Assembly: GCA_033439795.1 (NCBI GenBank)
Contig: JAUTDP010000006.1
Location: 1,054,001 to 1,118,000 of the forward strand
Length of the DNA stretch: 64,000 nt
DNA from: Sordaria brevicollis
Taxonomy: Eukaryota; Ascomycota; Sordariomycetes; Sordariales; Sordariaceae
Reading direction: 5' to 3'
A program made the translations under genes and the position numbers. Shown here one piece after another: positions 15,146-27,959 of the stretch. The notes under the pieces are model-generated. The model was not told where the DNA came from and made no database searches. It saw nothing but the letters and a program-made list of their open reading frames with translations. Position 1 is the first letter of the stretch; the number at the start of each line of letters is the position of its first letter.

Positions 15146-18100
15146 TCATATCCTGCTCTGGTTCCATGCGGCCTTAATGACCCACGATGTTTCGTCTGGG
15201 TTTCCTCCGCTAGTGGTAGTTGTTACCCCAGCCGCCACGTGGGGGTTACCATAGTAGCCCCCGCCGAAACCCTGTCCGCCATAGCTGCCGTAGGTGTTCT
15301 GATGGCCCTGAGAGCCGGTGGCGCCCATGCCGTAGCCGGTACTGGTCTGGTTGTTGTGCAGACCGTGTCCCTGGAGGTGGTTGGGGTAGCCATATGATCC
15401 CATACCACCGAGACCGCTCTGCTGGTTCGACTGCGGAGGGGGGAGACCGCTCTGAGAGGGAGCGTTGTTGGTGGCAGAGCCGGGACGAGCGGCACCGCCA
15501 AGAGCAGGGCTAGGTCCGGAAGCGGCCTTGGAGTCACCAAAAGGCTTCAGGTCATCGGAACCGGAAGGACCGGCACCAGGCTGAGTTCCAGGAGCGTTGA
15601 AGGACTGGCCGGCCTGAGACTGGTAGCTGGAGCCACCACGACCGAAGGCATCGTGCATTCCACCGAAGCCGCTGCCGCCAAGACCTTGCTGCTGAGCAGA
15701 CTGGCCGGAAGCGCTGCGACCATAATCGTTGAGGCCAGCAGCTCCAACGCCGGTCTCACGGTGGAGAGTAGACTGTCCAAAACCGGCAGGGGAGGAAGCG
15801 TAACCATGAGGAGCCTGGGGAGACATGCCATACTGGTTGGGCTGGTAACCAAGTCCGCCCTTTCCATAGGGAGCTCCGTAAGCACCCTGGTTGTAGCCGT
15901 TGTAGTTCATGTACGCAGAGTAATAAGGGTTGGAGTAATAGGGATGGCTGCCGTAAGGGCCATACTGATCGTGCGGCTGTTGCTGGCCGTGAGTCTGGGC
16001 CTGGGTGGTCTGAGCAGTTTGGGCCTGGGTACCAGCCTGGTTAGGGGTAGGAGTACCAGCCATATCAGATCCAGAACCGAAGCGAGTCTGAGAGTGCTGA
16101 GCACCGCTCTGAGGGTACTGGCTAAGGTTATCGGCCTGGGGCGCATTATATCCAAAGCCGCGCTGGGGCTGGGACAGACCGTCTTGCTGTCCTTGAGCAC
16201 CCTGTTGCTGACCAAAGTTGTTCTGGCCGTAGTAGTTGTAGCGGCTCTGATCAGCGGTGTAATACTGAGAGTAATCGCTGGGAGCCGAGCTGAAAGCGCC
16301 AACGGGCTGCTGCTGGTTCTGGGTTTGCGCAGCTTGGCCCTGGCCCGGGAAGCCAGACTCGTACTGGTTTTGCGAGCCCACAGCACCGGGCTGTTGGCCA
16401 AAGGCATCGAAAGGCTTGGAAGCACCGAAAGAAGCGGGCTCCTGGGGAGCAGGCTGGCCGAAGCGGCCGAATTGCTGAGTGCTCGGCGCGGTAGGGGGTT
16501 GCGTAGCTGCTTCAGCCGGGGTCTTTAGTGAATCATCTACAAGTGACGAAATCGGGAGGTAGTACGCACCCTGAGAAGCGGCCGCGGCGGCAGGCTGAGT
16601 CGGGGCCGTAGGGGGTGCGGTCGAAGTAGTGGCTAAAAATGGAGTTAGTCTCGAGCTCGAAGAATCGGTTAAACGGGCATTAATCATACCAGCAGGACCA
16701 GTAGGAGGGAGAGTGGCCGCAGGCTTCTGAGCAGCGAAAGCATCTGGAACCTGGGCGGGCTGCGCAGGAGGCAGAGAAGCGCGGGGCTGGGTAACAGGAG
16801 AATCCTGAGGAGGCTGAGGGCGAGTCTCGGGCTCCTCACGGTCACCATCAATATCATCCTCCTCGTTCAAGCTGAAAGCGCCAAACTGAACGGCGGCACG
16901 ATCGACCTGGTCACGGTTACCAGGCATGCGAACAGGCTCTTGCTGATCGAGAATGCGGCGGGCATAAGTAGGCGTGCGGGTCGAGGTACGATCGGTAGCC
17001 TTGGAAGCAGTCGCAGCAAAGCCACTGCCAGGGGCGCGCGAAGTTTGGTGCTGTTGCTGGGAAGCAGAGTTGGGGGTCGCAGTGGCGCTTGGGGCCTGGG
17101 CGCGAGGATCCCAAGAGTCGGCCGCTTCGCTCGCAGCGGTCTCGGTCTGTGGGGGGTGTGAATCATCGGCAACTTGTTCGAGGTTCGTTTCAGTGAGCTG
17201 ATCCTTGGATGGCTTCAGCGCAACTTCGGGGACAACGGGGATGGCTGGGAGAGCGGGCTCGATAGGGACGATGGGCAAAGCGGGAACGGCGGGGGGAGGA
17301 GGAGGAGTAGCCTCCTTCTTAACGGGCTCCGGAGCAGGCTCCTCGACAGGTGCTGGAACCTCGGGCTCGGGTTCAGGTTCGGCCTGGACTTCGGGCTCAA
17401 CAGGGGTAGGTTCGGCGGCGACGGGAGGGAGAGGCTCAATGACGGGTTCGGCGGGCTTGGGAGGAGCGACCTCCTTCGGCTTGGGAGCCGGCTTCGGGAC
17501 GGACTGTCTCAACATGCTAGCCCAGGTCTTCTGCGCGGGCTCGACAGGCTTAGGAGCAACGGGGGCAGGTACAGCGGCAGGAGTCTCGGCGGGAGGCGAG
17601 CTCTCCTTGCCCCATCCGCTCATCTCTTCGGTAGGCTTGGGAGCACCCCATACGTTGGGGGCCTCCTCGGTAGGAATTGAGAGCTGCTCGCCCTCGTTGG
17701 TCTTGTGGCCGTTGATTGTCGCATTGAAAGGCTTGCCGCGGCCACCGCCCCGACCGCCTCGCTCGGTAGCCCTGCCACGTCCACGTCCGCTGTCTACGCG
17801 GCCGCCTCTAGCAGGCCTCGTGGATCCAGGGAAGGAATCGACAGGGGTAGATGTGAACGTATCAGTCTTCGTCTTAGGCTTGGACACCTTCTTGGGCTTG
17901 GTGACCTCGCCCCATTGCGAGATGGTTCCTGTATCGAGATGCTGGTGTCAGTAACCTAGCAGTAGCAAGCAAACAACGTGCAACACACGGCGGGGCAGCA
18001 TGCAGATCCGAGGAGCCAATAGCTCAGCGAACACAACAGGTAACAGACAAGCACACGTCTCGACAAGCTGAGACAGGAAGGGCTTGGGCAAGGGAATTAA

Positions 18101-18452
18101 CTGGCGGTGGGGTTGCGGAGGAGGGCTTCGAATTGTGAGTCGGCGGCGGCGTACCTTCAGCGATGCGAGTGACGGCGAGGGACTCGTCACCGTCCGTCTC
18201 ATTGAGAGCAAATAGAACGTCAACGTCGGACCAGTCAGGGAACATTTCCTTGATGATGGCAACCTTGCTGCCGTACTGCTTCTTAAGTTGGCCAATCTCG
18301 CCCTCGTCCTCTAGAGATGGGAGCGACGACTCTGAGGAATCGCCGTTGGTCCTAGTCGCGCTGCGACCTCCCCGAGTCGAAAGACCGCCCCGACCACCGC
18401 GGCCGGAGCCTCTGCCGCGCGCGGCAGCGGGTCTGCTCTGCGTCTCAGACAT
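15146..18452 (-). CDS. def1: Def1-like CUE-domain protein, glutamine-rich
   Basis: Two exons on the minus strand, 18155-18452 and 15146-17928, give 1026 residues as modelled. The intron (GTACGC...ACAG) joins RIAEG to TISQWGEV in frame. The N-terminus has RGG-type repeats. Residues about 55-99 form a CUE-like ubiquitin-binding domain (LKKQYGSKVAIIKEMFPDWS, then DVDVLFAL). Next comes a basic PKPKTKTD and RGG segment, a Pro/Glu/Ala-rich region, and a long Gln/Gly/Tyr-rich low-complexity half. This order matches RNA polymerase II degradation factor 1, which promotes ubiquitylation and removal of polymerase stalled at DNA damage. A 57-base in-frame segment at 16633-16689 looks like a further intron, so the true protein may be 19 residues shorter. 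Low complexity makes the C-terminal half hard to align; the CUE domain and architecture carry the call. Confidence 0.85.
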
Positions 18453-21274
18453 TGCTGAGATGTGTGTGTGTATATGTGAGGATGTGTGGTGTCGTCAGGA
18501 CGAGCGTGGGTAGTGGGAGAGTTGGTGGGCGTGTCGCGTCTCTCGAGGGCAGCCAGTCCAAGTAGGGGGATCCAGATGGAGCGGGGGGCCGATTCTCAAG
18601 AGAACTGGAGACAACAACAAAAGAAAACGAAGTGGCAGAATAGAATAAAATCCGGTGCGCCTGGTGCACGATATGCCTTTGGGCGGCGGCGTTTGGTTTG
18701 GTGTTGCGATCCGGGTGATGGGATCGAGAGCCGGTGTGTGGTGGTGATTGACGTGGTGGAAAGGTATTATGGAGAAGGAGGGTGTGTGGGAGGTGGAAGC
18801 GAGGCAAAGAAACCAAGCGCAGTCGGATCATTCAGTTTTTGACGCCTCGTCCCGCCTGGAAGCCAGAATCCATTGAAGGTGGCCCGTCGCGGAAAGTGGA
18901 AAAGCAGAGGCCACCGCAACCGCAACCGCAACCGCAACCGCAACCGCCGCTGCCTTGCCCTGTCTCGCTGTCACCCCGGGCCCCAGGGCCCCTCAGTTGC
19001 AGTCATTGTCCCTCTAGCGTGGACGACCAGCTGAAAACCGCCTGTAACGAGCAGTCACCACCAAGGGCACTTGCCATTTGCAATTGAGCTGCACCTGACG
19101 GATGGGACTTGAACAGCTGCAAAAGATGCGGCCATCAAGGGGCACGACACCTCACACTTTGTCCCGTCCTCCCCGGATGCACACACATTGTTGCCCGTAG
19201 GCAAGAAGCCGTCTTCTCCTTTCTCGGTTCAAGTTACATGGAAAGGTCTAAAGGTCCAACGAACTCAATGGACGACGCCGTTGTCGATCCAACACCAAGG
19301 GGCAACTGGTCCAGCACACCACTCCCCCCGCCATACTACACCATCGGCGTGGCGCCTTGCGACAGGCTGCGCTTGTGGGCTTGTTGTTGGGGCTTGAGAT
19401 TATCTTGATCAATCTTCTTCCTTCTCAAAAGGCTCCATGGTGGCTGCTGCGGCCTTTGTCTGTATCTGGAGATTTACCAGATGAAGCTATGTGATATGCC
19501 CTAGAGGTAGCTACCCCATGCTGTTACTACTACCTTGCCGTAGCTAGGCACGCAAGGCACGGAAACTATCTAACCATATGGCATGCAGGGCGCAAACGGC
19601 ATGGCTGCTGCTATCTGATCCCAAATGGGAAAGTTGGTCTTGTCTTTGTTCTTGTCCTCCCGTCTCCCGGGGAACTAGTACAAAACTCCTGCACCGGACC
19701 GGCCGACGGACAGTCCGCAACATGATGGAGACAAGCGCGGGGATGGTGGAAAAGGGAATTCTCTATGAATGACTCCCTCGGATTGAATCAGTTGAAGCAA
19801 AGGGAATTCGCCCCCCTTGCCTCAGGAGGCACGGCGAGACACCTGATGACAGGGCCAGAGTGAGCAGATGGACACTGCTTGGCAAGCCCATCCCAGCACA
19901 ATGGTTGACGGGCTTCCATTGGAAAATGGGGAACCCCTCGACAAGCCCCTCAGGCGGCCCCCCTCAGGCCCCTCGCTCCAAAGGGCTCCAAAGGCTGGGC
20001 TGGGCTGGGGGCAGGCAAAGTGGAAGTGGAAGCTGGGCAACCAACCGTCGAAAGGGGAAGCTGTGGAGAGAGGCGAAGCTGGCAACACACAGCACAGCTT
20101 CCCTTGGCTTGGCTCGGCCAAGTCCAGAGACACCATGAAGTGGCCTACAGTACACGATTCGGCTTGTATCAGGCTGGTAGAGCTGGCAACAACCAGTTGT
20201 GGGCTTCTTGTGCTTTGTTGTCTCTCCCTTTTCTCTCCATCCAAAAGACGACGAGACGACTGCCTGAAAGATTGGATTCATGGCACCCTGGAACTCTTTC
20301 AAACGCAACGCCGGTACTGGACCACAAACGACGTCAGGGCTGTCCAGGTACAGCTCAAAACAGGCTTAGCTCCAGTTGACCCCAACCAGCGGGTTTGGTC
20401 GTGGGTTTTGGAGTGAAATCCATGAGTCACATGACTCGGGTTCTCAATGGCTTCATCTTGCTGGCTCGAGCTTTGGATGACAAGTGAAGTCAGCCGTGGA
20501 CATTCGATATGTCAACCTTGTTGGAATTTTCTGTTGACATACTTTAAAGAATGCTCAACCTCTGAGTTCCTTCCAGCAAACGGCCCCTTTTTATCTGGCC
20601 CTTGATTCTTGGTTACACGTCGGCCAGATGAGCAACAAACTAACGGAATGGTCTTCTTTGTTAGTGCGATATGTGTGCGTACCAAGTACCTGTGAAACCG
20701 ACCGCACACGGCACCATAACCGGGGATATGCGGTGACCGACAACCCGCACACGGATGGGCCGTAGAAGAACAAGTTCGTACCAGTTATCGAAATTTGTGA
20801 AATTCGCAATCTTGACAAATTCAAATTAAAACAGTCCAAGCAAAAAAAGACGAAGCTATGAACATCCGTCCGCGCAATTGATCAAGATGTGATGAGATAA
20901 ACTACAAACACGCAGCTACACACAAATGCAGGAGAGCAATTCAACCAATCCTATCTTTGCTTAAGCTATGCTCTCCTGGAGAAGTGGGGCTTCCCGTCAT
21001 CGACCTATGGAGTCAGGGTTCGCATTTCCGATCGCAACGCCTGGCCAGGCCAAGGAGTGACAACTCCACTTTGAAGCACGACCACATCGTGAACGACATC
21101 GACGACGACATCATCACATCAAGTCATTAACCACTACACCGAACCGGCCGTCGACCAGCCCGGCCTCCCCGAATCACCGGAAGCCGAGCTTGTCATATAC
21201 GGCGCCCTTCAACGAAATATACCTACAGACCAGAATCCCATAAACACCAAACATACCATCATCCGATCATCACC
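18453..21274. other. Divergent intergenic region, no supported gene
   Basis: This stretch separates two divergently transcribed genes and should hold both promoters. It contains a hexanucleotide repeat near 18914-18947 and the motif CTAGAGGTAGCTACC near 19501. Several open frames of 90-180 codons cross it on both strands, but they overlap each other and show no domain, so I do not call them. Confidence 0.55.
18914..18947. repeat. CCGCAA hexanucleotide microsatellite
   Basis: About five to six tandem copies of a CCGCAA unit stand upstream of the Def1-like gene in non-coding DNA. Confidence 0.8.
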
Positions 21275-22468
21275 ATGTTCAAGACCAAGGCGCTGGGCTC
21301 TCTCAAGAGCATCCTCCCGCCAATCCACCAGCCTCTTCCCCTCAACCAGCGCGAATCCCAGAAGCTCCTCGACGTCCTCAAAGCCTCCTTCCGCGCCCAC
21401 CTAGACAAAGAGCACGGATGGACTCCCGACACCAACCAGGTCGCTCCGGCCGCTCCGACCGTCACCTACCTACCCTCCGCCAAAGACGTACCAGCGCGGC
21501 CGACGGATAAGCATATGCGCGCCATCCTCGAGAACCCCCTCTTCAACACCAAGGCCTCTTCTGCCTCACCTTCCGTCGCCGCCGCCCCCGTCAAGAGCAA
21601 CCGCAACGAGGTCTTCCAGCTGGCCGTATCCAAGGGCATCATGAACATCCAGCGCGCCCTCGGTTTCCTGCTCGCCGTCCACCGCGACATCCAGCTCTCC
21701 GCCGCCGTCTCCGTCACCCAGAGCATGAAGGACTCCGGCGCCGGCTTACTGGTGTTGCGCTGGCTTCGCTCCTCGGGCGAGGAGCGCTCGCTCGACTTCC
21801 TCGCCAACCGCACCTTCACCCGCCTGCTGCTGCGCTACATGGTAGCCGAAGGCGTCGACGAGCTCGCCTGGTCCTGGTTCCAGCGTCTCCTGAACGAACC
21901 GGGCCTAACCACCGGCAAGCCGGAGCGGGCCGCCTACCCCGCCGTCCTTTTGGATAGCCTGATAATGGCCAAGTCGCAAGCCATCGAGCTAGACGAGGCC
22001 TACGCCTCGATGCTTCGCGGGAAGGAAGTCATTGACGACACCTCTTCGTCCACAGAACACCTCGTCAACGCCTGGCGCCGTCTATGCTGGCACACGACGG
22101 GTCAATCATACAAGCACCAGACCCCACAGAAGCCATCACTCTTTGATGACTTTGTGACCATCCACTCGCAGCTACCGAAACCGTTTCCCATGGCTGTTGC
22201 CCACCTGACGCTGTACCACCCCACCAACCCGAGCCCGGATCTGGCGCTGGAGTATCTCGGTAATGAGTATATCTGGAATACCAGGCTGCCGAATTACCAC
22301 GCGGATCAGGTGGCGACGAGCACGAACTACGTGACGAAGCTGGCGTCGTTGACGCTGGATACGATACAGAATCTGATGCAGAGTGGGCGGTTTGGCGAGG
22401 CGCAGGGGTTGATGGAGCGGTTCAGGACGCATTTGGCGCCTAGGAATATTAGGGCTGTTGCTTATTGA
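21275..22468 (+). CDS. Putative mitochondrial helical-repeat protein
   Basis: A single-exon frame of 397 residues starting in the context CACCATGTTC. The first 15 residues (MFKTKALGSLKSILP) are basic, hydroxylated and free of acidic residues, like a mitochondrial presequence. The body is alpha-helical by eye. Pairs of helices at about residues 120-240 (for example FLLAVHRDIQLSAAVSV and LLRYMVAEGVDELAWSWFQRL) recall PPR or TPR-like organellar proteins. The last 40 residues (LASLTLDTIQNLMQSGRFGEAQGLMERF) form one more such hairpin. Fungal proteins of this kind often act in mitochondrial translation or mRNA handling. I do not recognise the specific family, so the function remains unknown; the location is an inference. 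Codon bias is strong, and no intron is needed. Confidence 0.8.
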   Translation: MFKTKALGSLKSILPPIHQPLPLNQRESQKLLDVLKASFRAHLDKEHGWTPDTNQVAPAAPTVTYLPSAKDVPARPTDKHMRAILENPLFNTKASSASPSVAAAPVKSNRNEVFQLAVSKGIMNIQRALGFLLAVHRDIQLSAAVSVTQSMKDSGAGLLVLRWLRSSGEERSLDFLANRTFTRLLLRYMVAEGVDELAWSWFQRLLNEPGLTTGKPERAAYPAVLLDSLIMAKSQAIELDEAYASMLRGKEVIDDTSSSTEHLVNAWRRLCWHTTGQSYKHQTPQKPSLFDDFVTIHSQLPKPFPMAVAHLTLYHPTNPSPDLALEYLGNEYIWNTRLPNYHADQVATSTNYVTKLASLTLDTIQNLMQSGRFGEAQGLMERFRTHLAPRNIRAVAY

Positions 22469-22919
22469 TGCTGCCCTTTTCTCCCTTTTCTTTCATTGCT
22501 TTATCATTTTCTTTTTTTCCATGGGACGCACTTCGTCTTGATGTGAGGACTCTCCACCACTAGCTATCATGAGGAGTGGTTTTTGAGTCCTGGTTCGTCA
22601 TGGGTTTCTTTCTATTTATTTCCTTGGGACATCTCAGATGGGTTTTGTATATATAGCAAGGGCGTCTTCATTGCTTCCATCATTTTTCGGAGCAGCATGC
22701 ATTTTGACACGGGTATATACCAACGCAGGTTTATGGACGAATATTATAGCATTTAACATTACATTCATGAAGAGAAACTTTGTCCGGGTGAACAAGGAAA
22801 TTTTGAAGATAGCTATTCGAAGCAAATATGTAACATCAGACAATTTTCATACTAGAATGGGTATCAAGCAAAAACTATTCAACGAGTGAGAACAACTGAT
22901 ATCAATCAAACATCAAGAG

Positions 22920-22950
<31 letters not shown>

Positions 22951-23097
22951 TCGAGCTGACCCAGCGAACGTGAAAGCCAAACCCCTCCGTCCATGCTTGT
23001 GCTTCCTAACCCAACCGTAGCTTCGCCATAGCCATCATCAAATCCCCATTTCGCCTCATCAGGGAAGGGAATAACTTGACTCGGAGTCGAGGCTCAC
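22469..23097. other. Region between convergent genes, with A25 tract
   Basis: It holds the 3' untranslated DNA of two converging genes. An uninterrupted run of 25 A lies at 22920-22944. No gene is supported. Confidence 0.6.
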
Positions 23098-26000
23098 TTA
23101 AGACCCCCTCCTGCTCCTCGCCGTACTCCCCATTCTCTGCACACCACCATTCTTCTCATCCAACTCCTCCTCCAGGCCATTAACCACCCTCAACGCCCTC
23201 CTTGGTCCCATCACGACACTAAAGAAGCTCGGTTCCACACCCTCCAACAGTCTCTCCGTGCTGGAAACACTCCCCCTCGCCTCATCATAAAACTCTCCAT
23301 CTGCTGCCGGATCATTCTGAATCTCAGCGTGACTGTGGATAACCTTCCCAGGGGCATTAACGGTGCCGGGGCTGGGATCGGAGGTGGCGGGTGTGGTGTT
23401 GGTACCAGTGGCGTCTGTCCATGGTGATGAACCAGAGCCGAACGAGGATACACCCCCTGCCGCTGCTGCGGCGGCGGGCATAGGTGGCATTGGCGGGTAC
23501 TGGGCATGTGTGGAAGAACCTAGAGATGGACGAGGGTATCCACCGCGAGAAGCAGTATGTGAGTGCGAGTGCGACGTGCGACTTGTTGCGTAGCCAGATT
23601 GGTCGCCATCCTCAAAGAGCATCTTGGGTTCCATGGCTGGGACACCGCCGTAGCCGTAGTTGTTGTTTGAAGAGTAGGAGATGGAAGAGTTGGAGGAGAT
23701 GGGCCGGTTTGCTCCTGCTGCTCCGGCAGAGCCAGAGGCAGAAAGGGGTGCGGTGGCGGAATTGCGGCTGTTCTTGCTACCGTGTTTCCTGCCGATGCTG
23801 CCAAAGCCGAAGAAGGCGGCTAGGCCGGAGGCGGTTGAGGCACCGGGGTGGTGAGGTGTGGAATAACGGTTGGCCACAGCTAGATGGGTCTTGTAGGCGC
23901 GTACTTGTCGGCGGTAGAGCCAGGCGCAGTAGCCGAGGTAGATGGCGAGAAGGCCGAGAAGGCCGGCGATGACGCCCGCGGCAATGAGACCGGCTTTCCG
24001 GTCCTTGTTTTTGGTTGTTTCGGTGTTGGTAGGCGAACCCGGGTCACCGGGTTTGGCGGTGGTGGTAGCTCCGGGGCCCCATGCGGTGGCGGTGACAGTC
24101 AAGACAGGTGGTTTGCCGGTTGCAAAGGGGCCGGCGGTAGCGGAGCCCGCAGCGGGCTGAGTGGCCGTGGCACCTCCGGAGCCGGAACCGCCAATGACCT
24201 TGGCGACTGGCTCGGGGACCTGGTAACCGAAGGAGTTGCCGAGGACGGTGTTTTCGGGGTACAGATCGGGGTCGTGGTCAAGTGCTGTGAACTCGGACTG
24301 CCATTTGAGGGACGTGGCATTAAAAACGTAGATGCCAGGCGAGTCGCATGTGGTGCCGCCAGTGTAGCCTCCGACGACAATCATCTGGCCATCGCGAAGG
24401 TGGCAGGCATGGCCGGCACGAGCAGAAGGTTTGTGTTTATCATCGCCGTGGTCGACTTTCACCCAGGTGAAAGATGGAATCGAGAGAATGTACATGTCAT
24501 CGTACTGCGTTTGTGCTTTCTTTGTGGGCGTTAGTACTCAACCGCCTCAACATAGGTAGGCATAGACACTCAGGGGGGGCTTACGGCTGGTTGGAGATTC
24601 TGACCACCAAAGACGTAAATCTGGAAACTCGAGAAGTCCTGGGCTGAAGCAATAACAGCACAGAGGTTGACGCGTACCGATGGCGCATCTCCGCTGGTCT
24701 TCTGGTGGTACCATTCCGAGCTGGCGATATCGTAGACATCCAGGACCTCGAGATTATCGGAAAAGTCCTCAGCCGTACCGCCAGCCAGGCCGATAAGGAT
24801 GCCCTTGTCACCCCAGCCTGGCACGTATACCAGTGCACCATCTGCGCGTTCATGGAAATCCTCGTCTGATTGGAGACCGCCTTCGGTGATATTCCTAAAG
24901 GCGCCCCATTCGTCTGCTCCCTTGTTTTCCAACCCGTAGACAGCCTCGTTGTTGTAGCCCGGGTGTGTGAACTCGAGAAGACTCTTTAAATAGACCCGAG
25001 CGATCTGGTTTGACCATCCAGGCGTTGTTGCGAGGTCGAGATGACCACCGAAATACCAGCTCAATCCCAATTCAGGCACCGAGATACCGGCACCCTCAGC
25101 CGATCTTTGGACAAGCAGGTCGCCGTCGGTTGAGTACTTGCCAGCAGACGTCTTTGGCTGCTTGTGCTCTGTCCACTTTTGGTTCTTAATGTCGTACTTC
25201 CAGATTGACTCCTCTGTAGGCTCAACGTAAGGATTGTCGGCGAATTGACCACCGTACAGGTAAAGATTGTTGTAGTCATTCCAGAGGTATCCCATCGACA
25301 CGGCAGGGGGACCTGAAGGCCGGGGAAGTCCCCGTAGCCGTGGTTTACCCGTATCCCATGACTCGGTGAGATCCAAGACGTAGAAGTCATTGTCTAGCCC
25401 GCTATTAGCAAAAGCCGTAGCTGCGTGGGGACATTGAAGTATATGGCTTACTCCATGTGTCCGTAGTCTGATCTACGGACGTCTTGGCTTGACCACCATA
25501 TAGATACAGCGTGCCGTTGACAGAGGCGCCTGAAAGGTCAAATGTCAGTCTTTACTCTAAGAGTATGTCACGGGTGGAACAAACTCACTCTGTCCTGCCC
25601 ATCTCGCGCAATAATCGGTGGAGCTGTCTGCTCTTGTTCCGATGATAGGGCCACTCGGTTGTACCACTTGTCGTATCACTCCAGCATCGGCCCCATTAAG
25701 TGACACCTTTTCGCGACCGTTGTAATAACTGAAGCCCGGTATTACCACAGCAATGAACAGGGCAAGGGTTGTAAGCCTGGTAAAGCTCGACATGCCTGGT
25801 GGTGGTGCGCTGGCCGTCGAGCTGATGCGTGGTCTCTTTCCTGAAGTGAGTTTCGAATACCAAGGTCTTCCTGACGAGGGCGATGTTGGTGTTGTAGGCG
25901 ACTTCATCGACCCAGACTGTCTTCCGTAACTGGTGCCGTCGTCACTATCGTTGTCTGTTCGGAGTCCAGTGATCTCGCCGAACTCTCTTTCGTCTGGGTA

Positions 26001-26216
26001 GTGATGGACGGGTTGGTCGGTGTCCAGGTCTAATTCTTTGAATACTGACTTTCTGCCTTTCTTGATCTTCCCTGTCATCATAGAAAGTGAGGGATGTCGT
26101 TCGGAGCCTTCACGAATTCGGTCATGAGTGTTGTTGTGGTGGAACCTGGGGCGAACGTGGTGAAAGGTAGGGGTCTCGGGGTTCGAAGGGCATTTTGATA
26201 GCTTCACGAATGACAT
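23098..26216 (-). CDS. Kelch-repeat membrane protein
   Basis: Four exons on the minus strand: 25589-26216, 25452-25529, 24585-25393 and 23098 to about 24504, for roughly 974 residues. Splicing rebuilds CARWAGQSASVNGTLYLYGG, then TDTWNNDFYVLDLTESWDTG, and a series of kelch blades (SIWKYDIKNQKWTE, LGLSWYFGGHLD, FQIYVFGGQN, YDDMYILSIPSFTW). The last acceptor is ambiguous: a start near 24519 would add five residues. After the propeller comes a Ser/Thr/Pro/Gly-rich stretch and a transmembrane helix (AGLIAAGVIAGLLGLLAIYL) followed by basic residues and a 250-residue low-complexity tail. A first hydrophobic segment (LTTLALFIAVVIPGFSYY) is preceded by about 140 polar residues, so it is either a signal anchor or the true start is the later ATG before it. 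Relatives are annotated as wall-anchored or cell-surface kelch proteins; substrate unknown. Confidence 0.85.
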
Positions 26217-27906
26217 GGTGACAACGATATAACGCAGGTACGCCTATCAAAGTTGCTGCAGTGATTCATTACCAGCCGCCGACGACAGTATGAGTTCTTG
26301 GAAGTTGTTGCCCAGCTCGCCCAGATAGACAGGGAGGTGAGTGTCGCCACATGCAACACTGGGAAGAGGGGTGGTTTGGGTGTGGCTACCACGGGCGAAT
26401 GAAGTCACGATTCGAATCCTGATTTGGTGAAAAATGGTGATAGGCGGACCGTGTGTAAGGAAAAGAAGAATACTGGAGGAGGACTTGTGCAGATATGAAA
26501 GTTGACAAAAGCTGTTGGTGGTGGTGTCGTTGTTGTATCTTTTTAGCTTTCAGCCTTTAAGAGATGATGAACCTTTAATAAACAAGCCCGCAGTGGAGAA
26601 AATATAGGGGGAAAAGAAGCTTTAGCGGTCAAGATATTGAACCTGAAACCTGAAGCTGACACCGGCTTCCCTTTCACTTTGATGTTCATTCCCGCTCCTG
26701 AAGCCTTGGTCATCTGGAAGGTCTCGATTCCAAGTTCAGGTTGTGGACGGATCGGGATAGCAACTACATCATAGCCTCGCGGTAGACGAGGCCAGGAAGT
26801 GTATGGTAGAGGCTAGGTACCAGTAGTGACTACACTACGACCCAAAGGGACCAGACAAGTTGGACGACATTAGGAAGGGTGCATTATAGCTGCACAATTC
26901 TTGTCATTGGGCGGCACAAGGGGGGACTGCTTCTTTACTTTGGGTGCTCTGGGCCTCAGACCTCCCGTCTGGGGGGAAATCTCGATCCAACATGCGGTTT
27001 TGATGAGCTTGACGTCCGAATTGGCATCCCGAAAAAGCCTATTCGATGGCTCCAGTATCCCAAAGCGAGCACTGGGCCAAAACTTGGAAAACTGATGTCG
27101 AGCCTTCGGGGTTGGTGATGTGTCTTGGGCGGGCCGTCAGCCTGTCAACGTTGAGTGCCGTTGGGTCAGGAACCGGATGTGGTGTTTGCGCCGATTGGCT
27201 GGGAGATCATGGTGATCGGGTGGATGACCTCATGTTCATCACTCTGGGGTTTCGAAGGCAGCTCGCCTGCCCTGCAACTGCCCTGTTGCCCTGAATGCCT
27301 CTAATGCCCACGCGATTCGCCATGTCATGCACTCGCATTCGGAAGCCGGCAGCGTTTCGCAACGGTTCGATGGGGGTTGAGTCGCATGGGTTCGAATTCG
27401 GGGACTTCTTGTCCTTCAAGCGAGGCAGGGAGACAAGTCTTGGGAGTTCAATTGAGTTTTGGGTTGAGACGAGAAATGGAAGCTGGGAGGAATTCCGGTT
27501 CAAGTCTGGGGAAGATCGTCCTGAATGCATGTGGCTGTGCACATATAGTGGCTCGGATGTGGCTAGTGCCAGTGTCTCTCCGAATGTCTTCCATCTACAA
27601 CTTGGGCGCATTCATCTATCTATATCTTCATCGAGCAATGCCCTCGGATGTTGTCTATTTCGAGACGAGAACTGTGTATCAACGATAACCTGCAAAAGTC
27701 CAAATTCAAAGCCTGGTATGACTTGGATGATAGAGCTTGCTTGTGCTCGGACAGTCTATCGCCAATTATAACAGCTTTAAATGCCAAAGGTAAACATGAC
27801 AGCGATTTTGCCCTCGCGAGCAAGACAAAAATTGCCTTGGTTTATCAATCAACTGGAGTCTCGCTTTGGTAAGACTTGGGAGACAGTTACGAGTTGACAT
27901 GGTCTT

Positions 27907-27959
<53 letters not shown>

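Noticed and set aside
15653..16528. 291-codon plus-strand frame opposite the Def1-like gene
   Set aside because: Arises from the Gln/Gly/Ala-rich repeats of the real minus-strand gene.
16545..16577. 33-base GTGCGT...TAG segment in the Def1-like gene as another intron
   Set aside because: Too short for a fungal intron and lacking a branch site.
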